A stretch of DNA of 64,000 bases, taken from positions 1-64,000 of the forward strand of contig JAMAHW010000036.1 in assembly GCA_023627715.1 (NCBI GenBank). Reading direction: 5' to 3'. The stretch comes from Periconia sp. R9002. Taxonomy: Eukaryota; Ascomycota; Dothideomycetes; Pleosporales; Periconiaceae. Position numbers and translations under genes: made by a program. The notes under the pieces were generated by a model that had not been told where the DNA came from, did not search any database, and saw only the letters and a list, made by a program, of their open reading frames with translations. Below, in pieces: positions 9,715 to 21,759 of the stretch. The first letter of the stretch is position 1, and every line of letters begins with the position of its first letter.

Positions 9715-12700
9715 TAGGTATATGCCCAGGTCGCATCCGATGCTATCAAGTTCTCAAACAATTGATCTATCCGAAAAAAAAAACCCCCCGAGTGTGGGCC
9801 AGATAGATGCATTTTGATCTGTAGTGGATGTCCATCAGTCAAATACCTAACATACCCAGTGTCGATCAACTCGTTCACGTCGTGTGCGGTCCTTACACCC
9901 ATCTCCTACCTTTGTAGGTTGACCGCCGATGCGCCTTGGCCCGCCCATGGATCTCCGTCTTACTCATCTCACATCATCCTACATGCCTTTCCTGGTCTCT
10001 AGGCAACGTCACTTGGCATGCGCGACCGCCATTCAACTAGCCTCGTTTATTTCTCTTTAATGTGGTCTAGTGAACCGTGGTTCCAGCTTCACCCTCATGA
10101 GTGCAGCCTTTCGCATTGGTCAGCCTTGTGCCGCTAGCTAGTAGGAAAGAATTGGCCTCATAGCTACATTCTTCCTTTTTCGACCTCTTTTCGTTCCTTT
10201 ATTTTGGTTGGAAAATTTCAGAAATGAAAGCCAAATAGGGAGAACAATTTCTGCGGTCTATGTCGCCTACTCCCTCTTCGACGTAGTACGTCTGTTGTTC
10301 ACTGATTATATGAATGCCGCATTTTCCAGCCCAGACAAATCTGAGCCATCTTTATCTTGGATTTCCTTCTGTTCAGCCGCTTCCAAAGCAGAGAGCAGAG
10401 ACATCTTGTCTGGTAAGGATAGGTGGTGGTACATGGTATATCAGTCTGTGTTACCTTCCATAATGCACTGCATCCGCATAACGCCACTTCTTTCATCGAC
10501 ATGCATCACAATCATCTGGGCCAAAAGATTTGTGTCACCAGCATAGGGGTCTTTGTACACTTTCTGTGCTGTGTCACGCATTGGTTGTCTCCGGGCGGTA
10601 AGGGCGGTGAACGACTATGGAACCACATTGACTACACCGACTCTTTCTGTAATACCAGAAATTGAGTAACATACTTTAGAACTGCATCTCCCAGCTTATA
10701 AGGATGTTGATAGTGCATGCTCCCTTACCCCTCGCGGCAAAGAAGGAAATTGATAGCCATTGCCGCGCCGTGCCTTTCTCATATGTCATATCTGCTTACA
10801 ATGCGGTAGCCATTCAAGGGGGAAAAGATCAGAGAAAAGAAAGTTCCAATCCGCGCCAGGATAATCGGTAATCTATTAATTTTTACTTTCCGCTTACCAT
10901 TTCATCGATACACCTAACCGGCATTTGCTAAAGCGTCATTTCCTCGCTAATTCCATATTACAACTTTTGCTTTTTGTGTCTCAAGATAGAAGTGCAACCT
11001 CTCTTGGTATTGACGACCAGGTTGGCACGTCGCTACATTCTTAATGAGCACAGTTGAATTTGGATAGTAAGAAAACAAGTAAGCTTCAATAACAGTAACC
11101 AACCGAATCTTACCTGGGCTGTTGCAATAACCAATACGTACTAGAGTTGAGAGCTGCATTTCAAAGCGCCTAGCCCAACATCTGCCCAGGGACCACGGCC
11201 CTTTGCAGTCATTTCTTGGATTTTTGATGCATACCCGGTGAGTGGAAGAGTGCTGATGCATAGTTTTTGGTTCCCCGCCCCAAGACACCCTCTTAAATCC
11301 CTAACACATCGATCATGCGCCAAGTGCCGGCCGTCTGAGTTTTTACTTCTTGCACGGGGGAAAAAGAAAAAGGATAAATTCGTAACTGCAGCCGCCTCTC
11401 AATCAAGCCCGAGTCTTGAATAGTGGTACACATTTCATATGTGGGCCGGACATGCTTCAAGGGGGAGAAGGGGGGAAATGGATACGATGCTTTTTTGTTC
11501 ATTTGTTGGTGTGGAAGTACGAGCGAGGTGTCTGACCCCATAAATCCTTGCGTTCCGATGGCTTTACGGTATCTCCATATATGTAAGTTCTTGGCGACAA
11601 CGCCATGAGACTGATGTTTAAAATAGATTCAGTCAGTGCATGATAAAGTTTCCTTCACCAAGGTGATCACCGACAACGTCGCATACGAAACTAACGGCGC
11701 AAAAACTCTGTTCATATCTGTGCCGAGGAATTCTCCCGATTGGGTACGTGCGCTCGTGTTGATTGGGAAATTGCAACGACCCTTACACATACTTCCGGCT
11801 TTTTACTCCTACCTGACCCTTTATCCTTGGTCTGAACCTTGGGGGAAAAGTTTGCATAATAATAATAGGGCGGCAAAGGGGGCATATCACTTCGAGTCCA
11901 AATGTAATCCTCAAGATATCTTCAGACTCTTTTATTCCTAGCCAATCATCGTCCACTACCTTTGGTAAAGGAGCGCATAAAAAGTCAACTGTATTTGGTC
12001 GGGCCTCATCTCCATAAATCGAGATGTGCATGGTGAAACGTCTAGCAGATACAGAGTCTTGTCCGTTTAAGCATTGTGGTACGTGGGATCAATAACCCAT
12101 CGATATTGTTAGCTAGGCCCGAAATGAGTAGCACATGTAGATTGTATATGAAAAATCATGCTCAGAGTCCTAGTAAGGGGATAGGTATAATTTAGTTCTT
12201 TTCGAAGAGAAAGTTTTTGCCTTACATCGAGTGCTATATTCTGATTACAGTTTATATTCTTCATTCGCATACATACGGTGAAATGTGCAGGTTCTACGAA
12301 AGAAAACTGGTGATTCCAGTTAATTTAAATATATATAAAGGAGGAAAGAGTAATTGTGAGAAGACTCACGAATGGACGGTCAGAATTGAATAGCCCCCGT
12401 GAAAAGGAAACTGACCGCGCGGGCATGAAGAAACAAGCTTTTACATGGGGACAAATCCCTCGGCATATGGGTTTGAGGATTGATGAGAGTCGAAGTATAA
12501 CCAGAGAACTTCGCGATAGCCGGCATGGTAGACAGTGTGCCGTTAATCTGCGTAATAACCGAACACTGTACACAGGGTATGGACTCTTCTAGTCGTACGA
12601 ACTCGTCCGGTTGTCAAAAGAGTACAGACAGCCAATACCAGACGCCGGGGGGGAAACTTAGCAGTGACTAGTTTATAGAAAGATCCTATTGGAGCTAACG

Positions 12701-12960
12701 GGGCGACCCCGCACCTTTCGATACGCTGTACATACCGAAAGTTTTCCCTGGGTGATAGAAGGCCTCATTCTCAGCTCAGTCGTACCCGCTGAACCCATCA
12801 CAGAGATGATTCTGTCTTTAGTCTAAGCTAGGGGAATCAACGTGTTTCAGAAAATCAAGCTCCCAAAATCACATGGGCTCATGCGCATGTTCGGCACTAG
12901 GCTGCAGTCCAGCCTATTATGTTCACAACGGCACTAACCGCTACCATGGGTTGCTGGCTC
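9715..12960. other. Long stretch without a supported gene
   Basis: About 3.2 kb of ordinary composition contains only short frames on both strands, none over about 115 codons and none with a recognisable motif or a convincing multi-exon model. An A-run followed by C-run lies at 9773-9790. I find no tRNA fold. It may hold decayed gene remnants or long untranslated sequence. Confidence 0.5.
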
Positions 12961-15250
12961 TCAGAATTTGTCGCCTCGATTCAACACCTTCTCCTTACGC
13001 GGATCCTTAAGCCCCGTAACAACAGTGTCGAGCTCATGGTTGAACTGATGAAACCTCTGCTCAGATAACCCGCTCATCATCGAGGCCGAATCTCTCATCG
13101 GTTTTTCTCTGGCTGAGGAGCGCTGCCCAATGTACGACGCAAATGCTTCCCCGGCATTGACAAACCACGGAAGCTTCCCATGTGGTTTGATAGTCCAGTA
13201 TTCGCGTTGGTCTTCATCTTCGGGTATAATCCGACCGTGACTAATGACTTTTGTGATGTACACCAACCCGTTGAGGGATGCGTAGGCGAGCAAGCCGGCG
13301 ATAAGTCCGTAGGCGGCGCTGTATCCGAAGGGGATGAACATGACTATATAAGTGAGCTGGTTAGATTTATTGCAGTGATGCTATTGATGTCGTCTGGAGA
13401 TGTACACACGCGTTATAAAGCTGGGGACAGCATCGCCAATATATCGCCAATTGATCATCACGATCTGTCTAACCATTAGACATCCTACCTGGAACAAGAG
13501 TTAGTGAAAGTGTAATCAGATTGTCGGGTCATTTTCTTACAAGTATTAGTGTACAGCCGGTAGCCCATGGTGGGATTGAGGCGAAGATGGGTGCGAAGAA
13601 CATAGACAGGAAGAAGCAGAAGCCGCAAGTTATGGCCGTTAATCCCGTCTTTCCTCCTTCAGCGATCCCGGCTCCAGACTCAATGAACGCAGTGACTGGC
13701 GAACAGCCGAGAAGAGCACCGACTGAGATACAGAAGGCATCGGTACAATAGGCGAGAGTGGATCTGGGGAAATCCCCAGTGTCAGGGTCCACAACACCTG
13801 AAAAGCGGGCCATACTATACAGCGTGGCCGTGCAATCGATAATGTCCACGTACAAAAACGTGAATAGGGCAAGTACAAAGTGGGAAGAGTTCTGGGAAAC
13901 GTCCCAATCCAGTACATTCAAGGTCTGGATTGGATGGAAGTTGACGACCTTTTTGAAAAAATTCCATCGATTTTCGCCCAGCTCATTGGCTGGGAAATAC
14001 GTGAAAGAGGTGCCTCGCCTGAACTGAGAGTCAGCATCCACGATTGTTCTGCATGTGATCGTGTAGGTGACATACGGCCATGAAAGAATTGTGACGAAGG
14101 CGATGCCAACCATCATGGCACTCTTGACTTTGTAAGACATGAGATATGCTGTGAAGACACCGCCGCAGAAAATCCCAATCCACATCTGTAGTGGAGTTAG
14201 TTACGCCACAATATATCATTATGATGAACTCACCGCCGGATTGGTCATTTTATGACTCGTGCAGAACCCATTTCCATCTTTATAAACTTCTGGGCATCCG
14301 GCAATCTCGAGAGGCGTAGCAACAGCGCCAGTGACAGCGCCTATCCCCGCAGAGTAGCTCAGCCCGATCTCAGAGATGAAAAGTCCAATACCACAGGCGG
14401 CCGCAATCTTCAAGGATACAGGAATAACTTTTACGAGCCATTGCCGCATACCGATTAAGGATAGGCCAATAAAAACGAAACCTTCAATAAATACGGCAGT
14501 CAAGGCAAGATTGTAAGAAACAACTCCGCTTCCATGGTGACCTACAATTGTATATGCACTACGGTCATCAGAACATACTCGAAAATATGTTGTCCGTAAT
14601 CACTACTTACAAGTACGCATTCAGCCCCATACCAGGCCTGTATTGATCTTAATACGGACTGTCAAAGGTGGAGGGGAGGGGTGAATTCTTACGCCAGACA
14701 AACGGGCATATTGGTCATGAATCCGAACAAGAAAGAGCCAAAGCCGGCAATTGCGGCAGTGGACGTGATCAAAGATCGATTTAGCTCTGACTACGACGTT
14801 AGTATAGGAGAAGGATTCTCCTGTTCGAATACATTACCTTGGACGCAGACGGCATATTCTGTGTTCTTATCACAGAACCGATCATCCCCGGTGGGGTCGT
14901 TGCATATACAATTCCCGCCCGTTTCCGACAGGATGGATGCCTATGCAATTCAGTCGGTGAGGTGATGATGATTATTGTCGGGTCTGCTTACGTTTACCGC
15001 AATGATGTATGCCATGGTAAAGAAGGAGGTCAAGCCCGCCCGTATTTCCGTGGTGAACCTGGTGTTTTTTATTTCAAAATCCCACGAGAGCATCAGCGAT
15101 AAGGCCTTGATGGGTAATTGAGGCGAGCAAACTTACATGGCCCGACCCTTCCAAATGAAAGATGCGACCAAAGGTTGATCGGCTCATGGAGTCGTCAAAT
15201 TGCTGGGCAAATTGCTCAACGGCCATACGCGTGGATTCCATGGTGGGCAT
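12961..15250 (-). CDS. AzgA-like purine (adenine/guanine/hypoxanthine) permease
   Basis: Nine exons on the minus strand: 15250-15137, 15105-14992, 14940-14838, 14786-14693, 14637-14611, 14558-14234, 14185-13541, 13488-13410 and 13343-12961, giving about 627 residues with a dozen or more membrane segments. AzgA proteins import purine bases by proton symport at the plasma membrane. Family signatures include ATG-proximal SRSTFGRIFHLEGSGH, PGMGLNAYFAYT, and AFIESGAGIAEGGKTGLTA. All junctions are in frame except intron 1: the GTAAGT donor after SGH is clear, but the only acceptor keeping frame makes a 31-nt intron, while the more usual 78-nt choice shifts frame. Exon 5 is only 27 nt. Start codons at 15250 and 15241 are both possible. 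Confidence 0.85.
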
Positions 15251-16458
15251 CAAAAGCGGAGGCAACAGTGGAAAAGGTATGCCAGGCAGATGGTGATGGG
15301 TGGGGAGGATGGGGAGGTGTAGATTTGATAGACACAACGATTTCCCAAACAAGATGGATTGGCAAATGGAATGTCGTGGTTAGATGCACGCAAAGGATGC
15401 ATAGAATCTTGATTGACGAAGAGGAAATGTCATGTACAACAGCAGAAGATGGGATGACAAGTAAGGGAGCCCTCGACCTCTCAAATACAGAGATCGATAT
15501 GTGGAGGCGGCAATGGGGATCCAGGATTGGTATAGAGAGGAGGGGGGGTGCATATTGGGCCACACGCTAGCCATGAATAACGTGTCACAGCATGCTCGCA
15601 TCCTTTTGGGCGGATTAAGTTTGCACGAAATGGTGGTGGTGGCTTTTGGTGGTGAAATGGTGGCTCGGTGAAGCGAGTCAGGGGTATGTTACCGTTCTTG
15701 TACTCCCCCAACTCTCAGGAACCAACAAGGCGTCAGTCGATGACCGTCTGCTCTAGTGCTGCCGATCCCATGCGAGGACTCACCCCGCAAGAAAGCCATC
15801 TTGCCCCCCGAGGTAGGTGATTTACATGCAATTTGGTCAAGTCGCCAACAATTCTTGTCATGCGAACTAGGTAGAGCGAGTCCACTTGAGCGGCAGCTCG
15901 ACAAGGGTGAGTAGATAGGTACATATGTATGTACGGTAGGTAGGTAGTACTACATGGCCCAGCAAACATGCTTATCCCAGCGAGATGCTGTACCTTGCGG
16001 GGCGTCTTCGTCCTCTTTCTCGTTAATGACTCTCTCATTTTCAGCGCGCCAGTGTGCAAGACGCGTCCTACTTGGAACCACGTGCAGACTGAAACTCTAG
16101 CCATGATTTGAGTTCCGCAACATCAATCCAAAGGTGCACTGGCTGGTCATTTTCCTTTTCTGCATTGGTACGGTAGGTCCGCGCGCGCTCCTCCATACTT
16201 ACTGTAAGGTTTGGACTCTTCGTGGGCAATGGCAAATAAGCCACAGGCCGTGGATGTGACGACCCGCATATCTGCTCGCTGTGGAAGCACTCCGACTTTT
16301 TTCTTCTGGCGCCTGCCTGCCTGCCTTGCCTGGTCAATGTTTTTCCAACCTTTACTTTTTTCTTCTCCAATCTGCCGTCCACTCTTTTCCGCCTCCGCCG
16401 CTGCATCCTGCTACATACGTATCATCTACACCTCCATCCATCCCCCCGGCCATCTATC
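15251..16458. other. Divergent promoter region
   Basis: About 1.2 kb lies between the divergent permease and methyltransferase-like genes. TAGGTA repeats occur at 15911-15948 and a CCTG-type repeat at 16313-16332; the last 130 nt are pyrimidine-rich. The overlapping frames in 15.1-16.4 kb have low-complexity or compositionally odd translations, and I do not accept them as genes. Confidence 0.5.
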
Positions 16459-18408
16459 ATGTTCTCGGTGGATCTTTCGTGGACCGAAGCAAGCGTGGAG
16501 AAGGTCGGTGAGAGGAGAGAGAGAATAGCAAGGGAACGCTCCACTCCATCTGCAACTTCATCCATCAAAAGTACCATCAGTTCCAGCACCTCCATAAAGT
16601 CCATTACCAAAGACAAGGTTCTATTTTGGACCTCCAACGTGAAGAAAGCAAAGAGCCTCAAACCAATCAAGAACACTCGCTCAGATCGTCCTGGCACAAG
16701 TCGCAGTACTGCGACTTCTCACTCCAGAAAGACATCAAACAGTTCCCCACGACATATAGAAATCGACGTCTCTCACAACTGGCGGGATCCCGCACTCCAG
16801 CCAGCCTGGACATACACAAGCTCACTCTCTCCCAACCTTCCATCAGGTCAACCCATTGAGCCACCTGCGCATGAAGTGCCGGAACTAGAGGGAGACGGTT
16901 CTTCGAGTGGAATCAAATCACAAGGAGCCCACTCACCATGTAAGTCACGGGTAGGGGATGTCGTATGCAGCTGCTAACCAAATCTCAGACCAACGGCCAT
17001 GGAATATCAAGACGTCCAGGAGGGTGGAAGACGAAGCCCACAGCACCCGCCAATTCCATCCTGGTTCGTTCGCCCCTTGCGTCATACGGCGGAACCCTGA
17101 TGTCGCAGAACTCGCAGCAGTTGATACGTACAAGACACCGGACGGCAAGAGACGAAGGTGAGTGAGCTGCACGCTCCAATGGCAGTTCAACTGATTGAGT
17201 TCAGGCGCGCATATTCTGTAAGGGTTGAAGCTTGCCAGGGTTTCGAAGAATTAAGCTTGCAAGAACAGGCGGAAGATAGAGTTGCACCGGTGTTACCTAT
17301 CGATACGCATTCGTCGCCCAATTCAACTTGGAAACCGCCCACGGGCTGGGATATTGGACTTTCTACTGTCGAGCAACATTTACAAGAGCAAGAAAGCAAG
17401 CACCAACCAAGACGAGTCATAGACGGGGTTGCAATCGCGCACAATACATTACTAGAGCTTACTCGCTTCCAGCGCTTTATACGAAGGATGCAAGCTGCAG
17501 GTCCCAAGATCATCCTGGACCGCCTCAAAGAGCAGTGGCACGACCCAGTAGATGCTGAAGCAGACGAAGAACTGCATCTCGAAAAGCAACTGTGGGTGTT
17601 GACCGCTTTTCAGCTTCAGAATTTTCGACAGCTCAGTGCACGCCCAACGCCAGCCTGCGATACAGGCCAGATTCTTGAGCTTTACGGAAATCTTGGTGAG
17701 TTCTGCATGATGCCCGTTCACACGAAACCATGTCTAAGACGTGTATTAGCTGAAGCTTACCAATTCTCCGCAATGCATCCCAGGCAAAAGGTTCAGTTTC
17801 TGACCACGGAGCCCCGACGACCGATGGCTCTGCCTTTGAATGTTTCATACTCGACGGTCCAGCATCCCTACGTGGAGCAATTCCCCTGGCCAGAGGGGAC
17901 CTTTTCACACATACGTTCATCGACTCTTCCCTCGTTGGCGCCATCGTCTGAGCTGCCAAAGTTGCTGCGTGAGTGCTATCGGTTGCTTGCACCGGGCGGT
18001 ATGCTGGAACTTCGGATCATGGACGCCGCACCGGTTCGCAGAACAGCTGGACCCAATATGCGAGCATGGATCGAAGATCGGGTATCGCTGAACCTAGAAC
18101 GCGAATTTCGATGTTCGAAGCCGTGCATGCTGGTGCCGGGTTGGGTGAGCGATGCCGGGTTCGAGGTGGCGGAGGTGCCTGTGATTAGATTGCCTTGTGC
18201 GTCGCTGCAGCAGTCAACAGAGGCGGATGAGGAGCTCAGGTCACTGGTAGTGCAGTGCATGTGGAGGAACATGTGGGGTGATTTTGTCGACGAGGATGGA
18301 GACGAGGGTGAAGCGACGTGGTGGTGGGAGGATGACGAGGTAATGCACGAGTGTTTGGAGCGCGGGACCATGTTCGAGTGCGGAGTGATTTTCGCCCATC
18401 GGAGGTAG
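16459..18408 (+). CDS. Methyltransferase-like protein with degenerate motif I
   Basis: Exons 16459-16939, 16989-17157 and 17205-18408 encode 617 residues. Introns are 49 nt (CTAAC branch) and 47 nt (CTGAT branch). The first 215 residues are Ser/Thr/Pro-rich and probably disordered. Residues about 320-560 resemble a class I SAM-dependent methyltransferase fold, best seen in LLRECYRLLAPGGMLELRIMD, the usual post-motif II region. The expected glycine-rich SAM loop is poor: the aligned place reads GQILELYGNLGEF. It may therefore bind SAM weakly or be a non-enzymatic relative. The C-terminus is acidic and Trp-rich. Substrate and location are unknown. Confidence 0.78.
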
Positions 18409-18683
18409 CTTCAATGTCACGTGCGTAGCCTGAGCCAGCCTAGACCCTGAAAATGCCCCTGCAAACCGCCTCGGTTTCACCCTCAGTTTCCAAAACGGCC
18501 CACCAATGGTTATGTAGTGTACCTAGGTAGCAACCAGACTGCCATGTCAGCGCACGACTAGCTATTCTCACCACGCATGCACTCCAAAGTCCGCAGTCCT
18601 CTCCCCTTCGCTTCATCCCTTTCTTTCCTTCTCTTTTACCTTTCATCTCCTACCTAGGGTTCCCCAAACTCGCCGCGCGCACC
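18409..18683. other. Promoter of AhpC/TSA-like gene
   Basis: A short intergenic region with a TACCTAGGTA palindrome at 18520-18529 and a pyrimidine-rich tract at 18597-18650 just before the start codon. Confidence 0.5.
18520..18529. repeat. TACCTAGGTA palindrome, copy 3
   Basis: A perfect palindrome starting 164 nt upstream of the start codon at 18684. Confidence 0.9.
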
Positions 18684-19504
18684 ATGTTCAGCAGCATCGG
18701 CACCAAGATCGCCCTCCGAAAGACTGGCCTGGACAAGGTCTCCCTTCCCTCTCTGCCCAAGTCCGACCCCAATTCCAAAGACGGCGGCGCCGGTTTCGCG
18801 AATCCCTTTGCAAATGTGCAGTGGAACAAGGCCTTCTCATCGTGGCAGACCCCTCCCGCGCCGCCAAACCCAGTAGCAGAGCCGCCCAAGGAAGGTGGGC
18901 GCGCACCGAGCAGCGTGAAGCTCAAGTTCCCGCCCATTGATGGGAGGCCAGTCGTTGTCATTTTTCTGAGATATTGCGGTTGTCCCTGTGAGCTGCACTC
19001 GCCTGCAAAGGACCCGTACCTGTTCCCTTGCTGACCATGATCTGTACAGTCACACAGAAACTGTTCCTCCACATGCGTTCACTGGCAAATCGATACACGG
19101 GAATTCACTTCATTGCCGTTTCCCACTGCACTCCTGCTGCGACCCAGGAATGGACCAAAGTCCTCGGCGGTGCCTGGAACGTTGACGTGGTCGTCGATCA
19201 AACGCGCGAACTCTACGCCGCCTGGGGACTCGGTATCTCGAATTGGGGCCATCTCTTGAACCCCCGCAACGGATATAACCAGGTTATGCTAGGCAGGTCA
19301 GAGGGTGTCTGGGGACAAAAGGTAGGGGAGGGTGGTTGTCGCTGGCAAACCGGCGGCGCCTACGCAGTAGATGAGAGGGGAATCGTGAAATGGGGTGGGC
19401 CGATGAAGAGCGTGGACGAGCACATTGTCCTTGAGGACGCAGTCAAGGCCCTTGGCTTTACCGGTGCTTTGGTTGAAAGTAGGAATAGGAGCGCTGTGTT
19501 TTGA
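18684..19504 (+). CDS. Thioredoxin-fold AhpC/TSA-like protein
   Basis: Exons 18684-18987 and 19050-19504 encode 252 residues; the 62-nt intron splits the Phe codon right after the redox-type motif. After a basic, possibly mitochondrial-targeting N-terminus, the domain starts near residue 78 (VKLKFPPIDGRPVVVIFLRY). The motif CGCPF follows, then a long helix and IHFIAVSHCTPAATQEW, as in the peroxiredoxin-like AhpC/TSA family that includes vertebrate PRXL2 proteins. Later residues (LYAAWGLG, GGAYAVDERGIVKWGG) fit the end of the fold. A role in peroxide or disulfide chemistry is plausible but not shown, because the resolving cysteine pattern is not that of a standard peroxiredoxin. Confidence 0.82.
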
Positions 19505-19741
19505 ATCGTGGGCTATAGAGGAAAGTGGGCGTTATCGTTTCTGCTGTGTATTGTATCTGCAAGATATCCACGTATTTGAATTTATTGAAATTAGAAACGA
19601 CGAAGTATTCCACCACGTAGCATGACGGAATCTATAATACACTACTCAGAAATAGCCAAATTTCTCTCGGAGTTTTCTTCGCCATTCTATTTCCCGTTGA
19701 ATGGAGTTTTAATAGCCTGCAGAGCCGAGTAGCTTCCTCGT

Positions 19742-20780
19742 TCACTGGGTCTTTTTCTCCTTCTCTGGGGCGTTTTGAGGTTGTTTGGGAAATCTTTTCC
19801 TAACCGCATTAATCATTTGGCTGAACCAGTAGAAATTGAGCAAACTAAGGGCTGAATTCCCGATCAGATAGACTGTGACCAGCCACGTGGGTAGGTCCCC
19901 AATCTCGCAGCTGCTCACTCCTCCCATGCCAGGTCCGCGCACGTTCCTTTCACATTTGCTGTTGTCCAAGACAGGAGCTCCCAGGAGACCAGGAGGGGAC
20001 CGGGTCAAAGCAGTGTAAATATCCGAATAAATGAGGATGGATTGGTACGTGCCCCATACAATACGACAACCAAAGAAGGTGACGAGCAGAGCAATGCCGT
20101 TGTAAAGTTGAAGATTGGAGCCGGTCAAGTTAAGCTTATCACAGAACCAGTGAATGTTCAGGAAGGGAGTTGAAAGTTCGTAGAGGACAAACGAAAGGCC
20201 GTAGTAGTTCCCGAACGGTCTCTATCAAGTAGCGGTTAGTTGGATTCTTTTATGTTTTGTGACGCCGAATCGGAAGCGACTGAGGAAGATGGCCGAGACA
20301 TACAAAGCCTATACATGTTATAGACAGGGCGCCAATTGCGTGCACAAGGGCGCTGAACCCAGACACAGAGATGTATTGGATTGAAATCTGGAGATCCCAC
20401 AGAAAGTATCCAGCAGCGAATCCTTGAACCATGCCGCTGGCTGGAGTATAGCCCCACAGCCTACCGATCCAATCCGTTTGCTTTCGCTGCGGATCCGTGA
20501 AGATGACATAGAGGGCAGCGGCGTTGATGAAGAGTGCTTGGACCAGGGAGACGCAGTGAATGTTCCAATTCAGTCGTGTGCGCCGATTGAAAGCATTGTA
20601 TACCTCGGGGCACAGCATTCGAGAAAGCTTGGGCGAGAGGACGTACATTATGAGGTGGTAGCCGACGAAGCCTAGGAGGATCTCGTGCGCATGATGGGGT
20701 AAAGTAGACAGTGATAGTTTCTCTGCCATGGGCGCTGTGAGTCTCACAAGGGCTAGTGGGGCGGGAATAGGATCGCGCAT
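19742..20780 (-). CDS. TLC-domain (TRAM-LAG1-CLN8) membrane protein
   Basis: Exons 20780-20304 and 20221-19742 encode 318 residues; the 82-nt intron is in phase 0. At least six hydrophobic segments are visible, and the TLC-type segments NWNIHCVSLVQALFI and RPFGNYYGLSFVLYELSTPFLNIHWF resemble the TMEM56/TLCD4 group rather than ceramide synthases, which have a longer Lag1 motif. TLC proteins sit in the ER or other internal membranes and act in lipid handling. The C-terminus is a Lys-rich cytosolic tail (KEKKTQ). A longer frame begins at 20975 but adds a non-conserved leader, so I prefer the ATG at 20780. Confidence 0.85.
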
Positions 20781-21759
20781 AGTAGGCAGTTGTAGATGTT
20801 CAGTGCCAACACAGAATCTAATGTGAAAAGAGGTTTGGCAGTGATGACTTGTGATGGAAGAAAGGAAGAAAGCAGAGGGGACACGATTATCAAATCCGTT
20901 TGTGTCAGCGGTAGCAGCGTGCCATACATGGACGGGGGCGACCGGCCGGGTCGTGTACGTGTAGTCAATCACCAACCTACCTACCTAGGTACTGTAACTT
21001 AGCTGTGGGAGTGGTGGATCGTTGAGTCGTGAGCTTGTTAGAGAAATGTCCGGGACATAGCCAGACCCTGGCTCCACGTAAGATATTTGGTGGGGTGGTT
21101 TATTACCGTACTGTACAATACATGCCTAGGTACTTACATTATCATATGTACCATATAATTTCAGTCCACCACAAACCCGGGCCGGTCAAACAAGACTCCG
21201 ACCATCAACACGTGATCTGGCACTCACCTTACATGTACATACGCCAGCGGGCGCTGTTGCTTGCCCGGGTGGACCGTGCGCATATTTACAGAGTACCTAC
21301 GTACGTACTAGTAAGTAGGTAGGTAGGTACAAGCTGCTACTGCACCGAGCTCCCTCCACCTTCCACTGCTCCAAGCTTTAATCTGCACCTCCACCCCCTT
21401 CCGCCCCCCTCACCTCTCCGCATGCCATAATCCCCCCCCAGCTCGTCATCATTTGAAGTTTGCTGCTTATGCAAATATCGAGGCTTTAATAACACGCGCA
21501 CTTATAGGCTTTTATGATTGCGGGCAGGTGGGGTCATCTCGTCCGAGAAATCACTACCAAAATCATCGCAAGCGGTCCCTTCCTATCCCCCGGGTCAGAC
21601 TTTTCTCCTCTCGGAAATCAGCAAAAATATTACTCATTGTCCTCCCCGAACATCGAAACGTCCGAAACGAAAACCTGGTAATTCACGGCATTCTCGTGCC
21701 GCGCGACAGTTTTCTCTGCGAGCCCTCCTACAACACTATCTCGGTGAGGTCGACTCAGC
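20781..21759. other. Divergent promoter region
   Basis: The region lies between the TLC gene and the splicing-factor gene. It contains TACCTAGGTA at 20982-20991, a GTAGGTAGGTAGGTAC run at 21314-21330 and a C-rich tract at 21385-21440. No coding sequence is supported. Confidence 0.5.
20982..20991. repeat. TACCTAGGTA palindrome, copy 4
   Basis: A perfect palindrome 202 nt upstream of the TLC-gene start and 769 nt before the divergent splicing-factor start; adjacent CTACCTAC half-repeats extend it. Confidence 0.9.

Noticed and set aside
10208..10546. 112-codon plus-strand frame as a gene
   Set aside because: It has no recognisable motif, and the opposite strand is equally open; nothing else supports it.
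15118..16406. Overlapping frames in the divergent region before the methyltransferase-like gene
   Set aside because: Translations are low in complexity, overlap on both strands, and include TAGGTA repeats; they look like promoter DNA.
20781..20975. 65-residue N-terminal extension of the TLC protein
   Set aside because: The leader is His/Thr-rich, not membrane-like or conserved in style; the ATG at 20780 gives a normal start.
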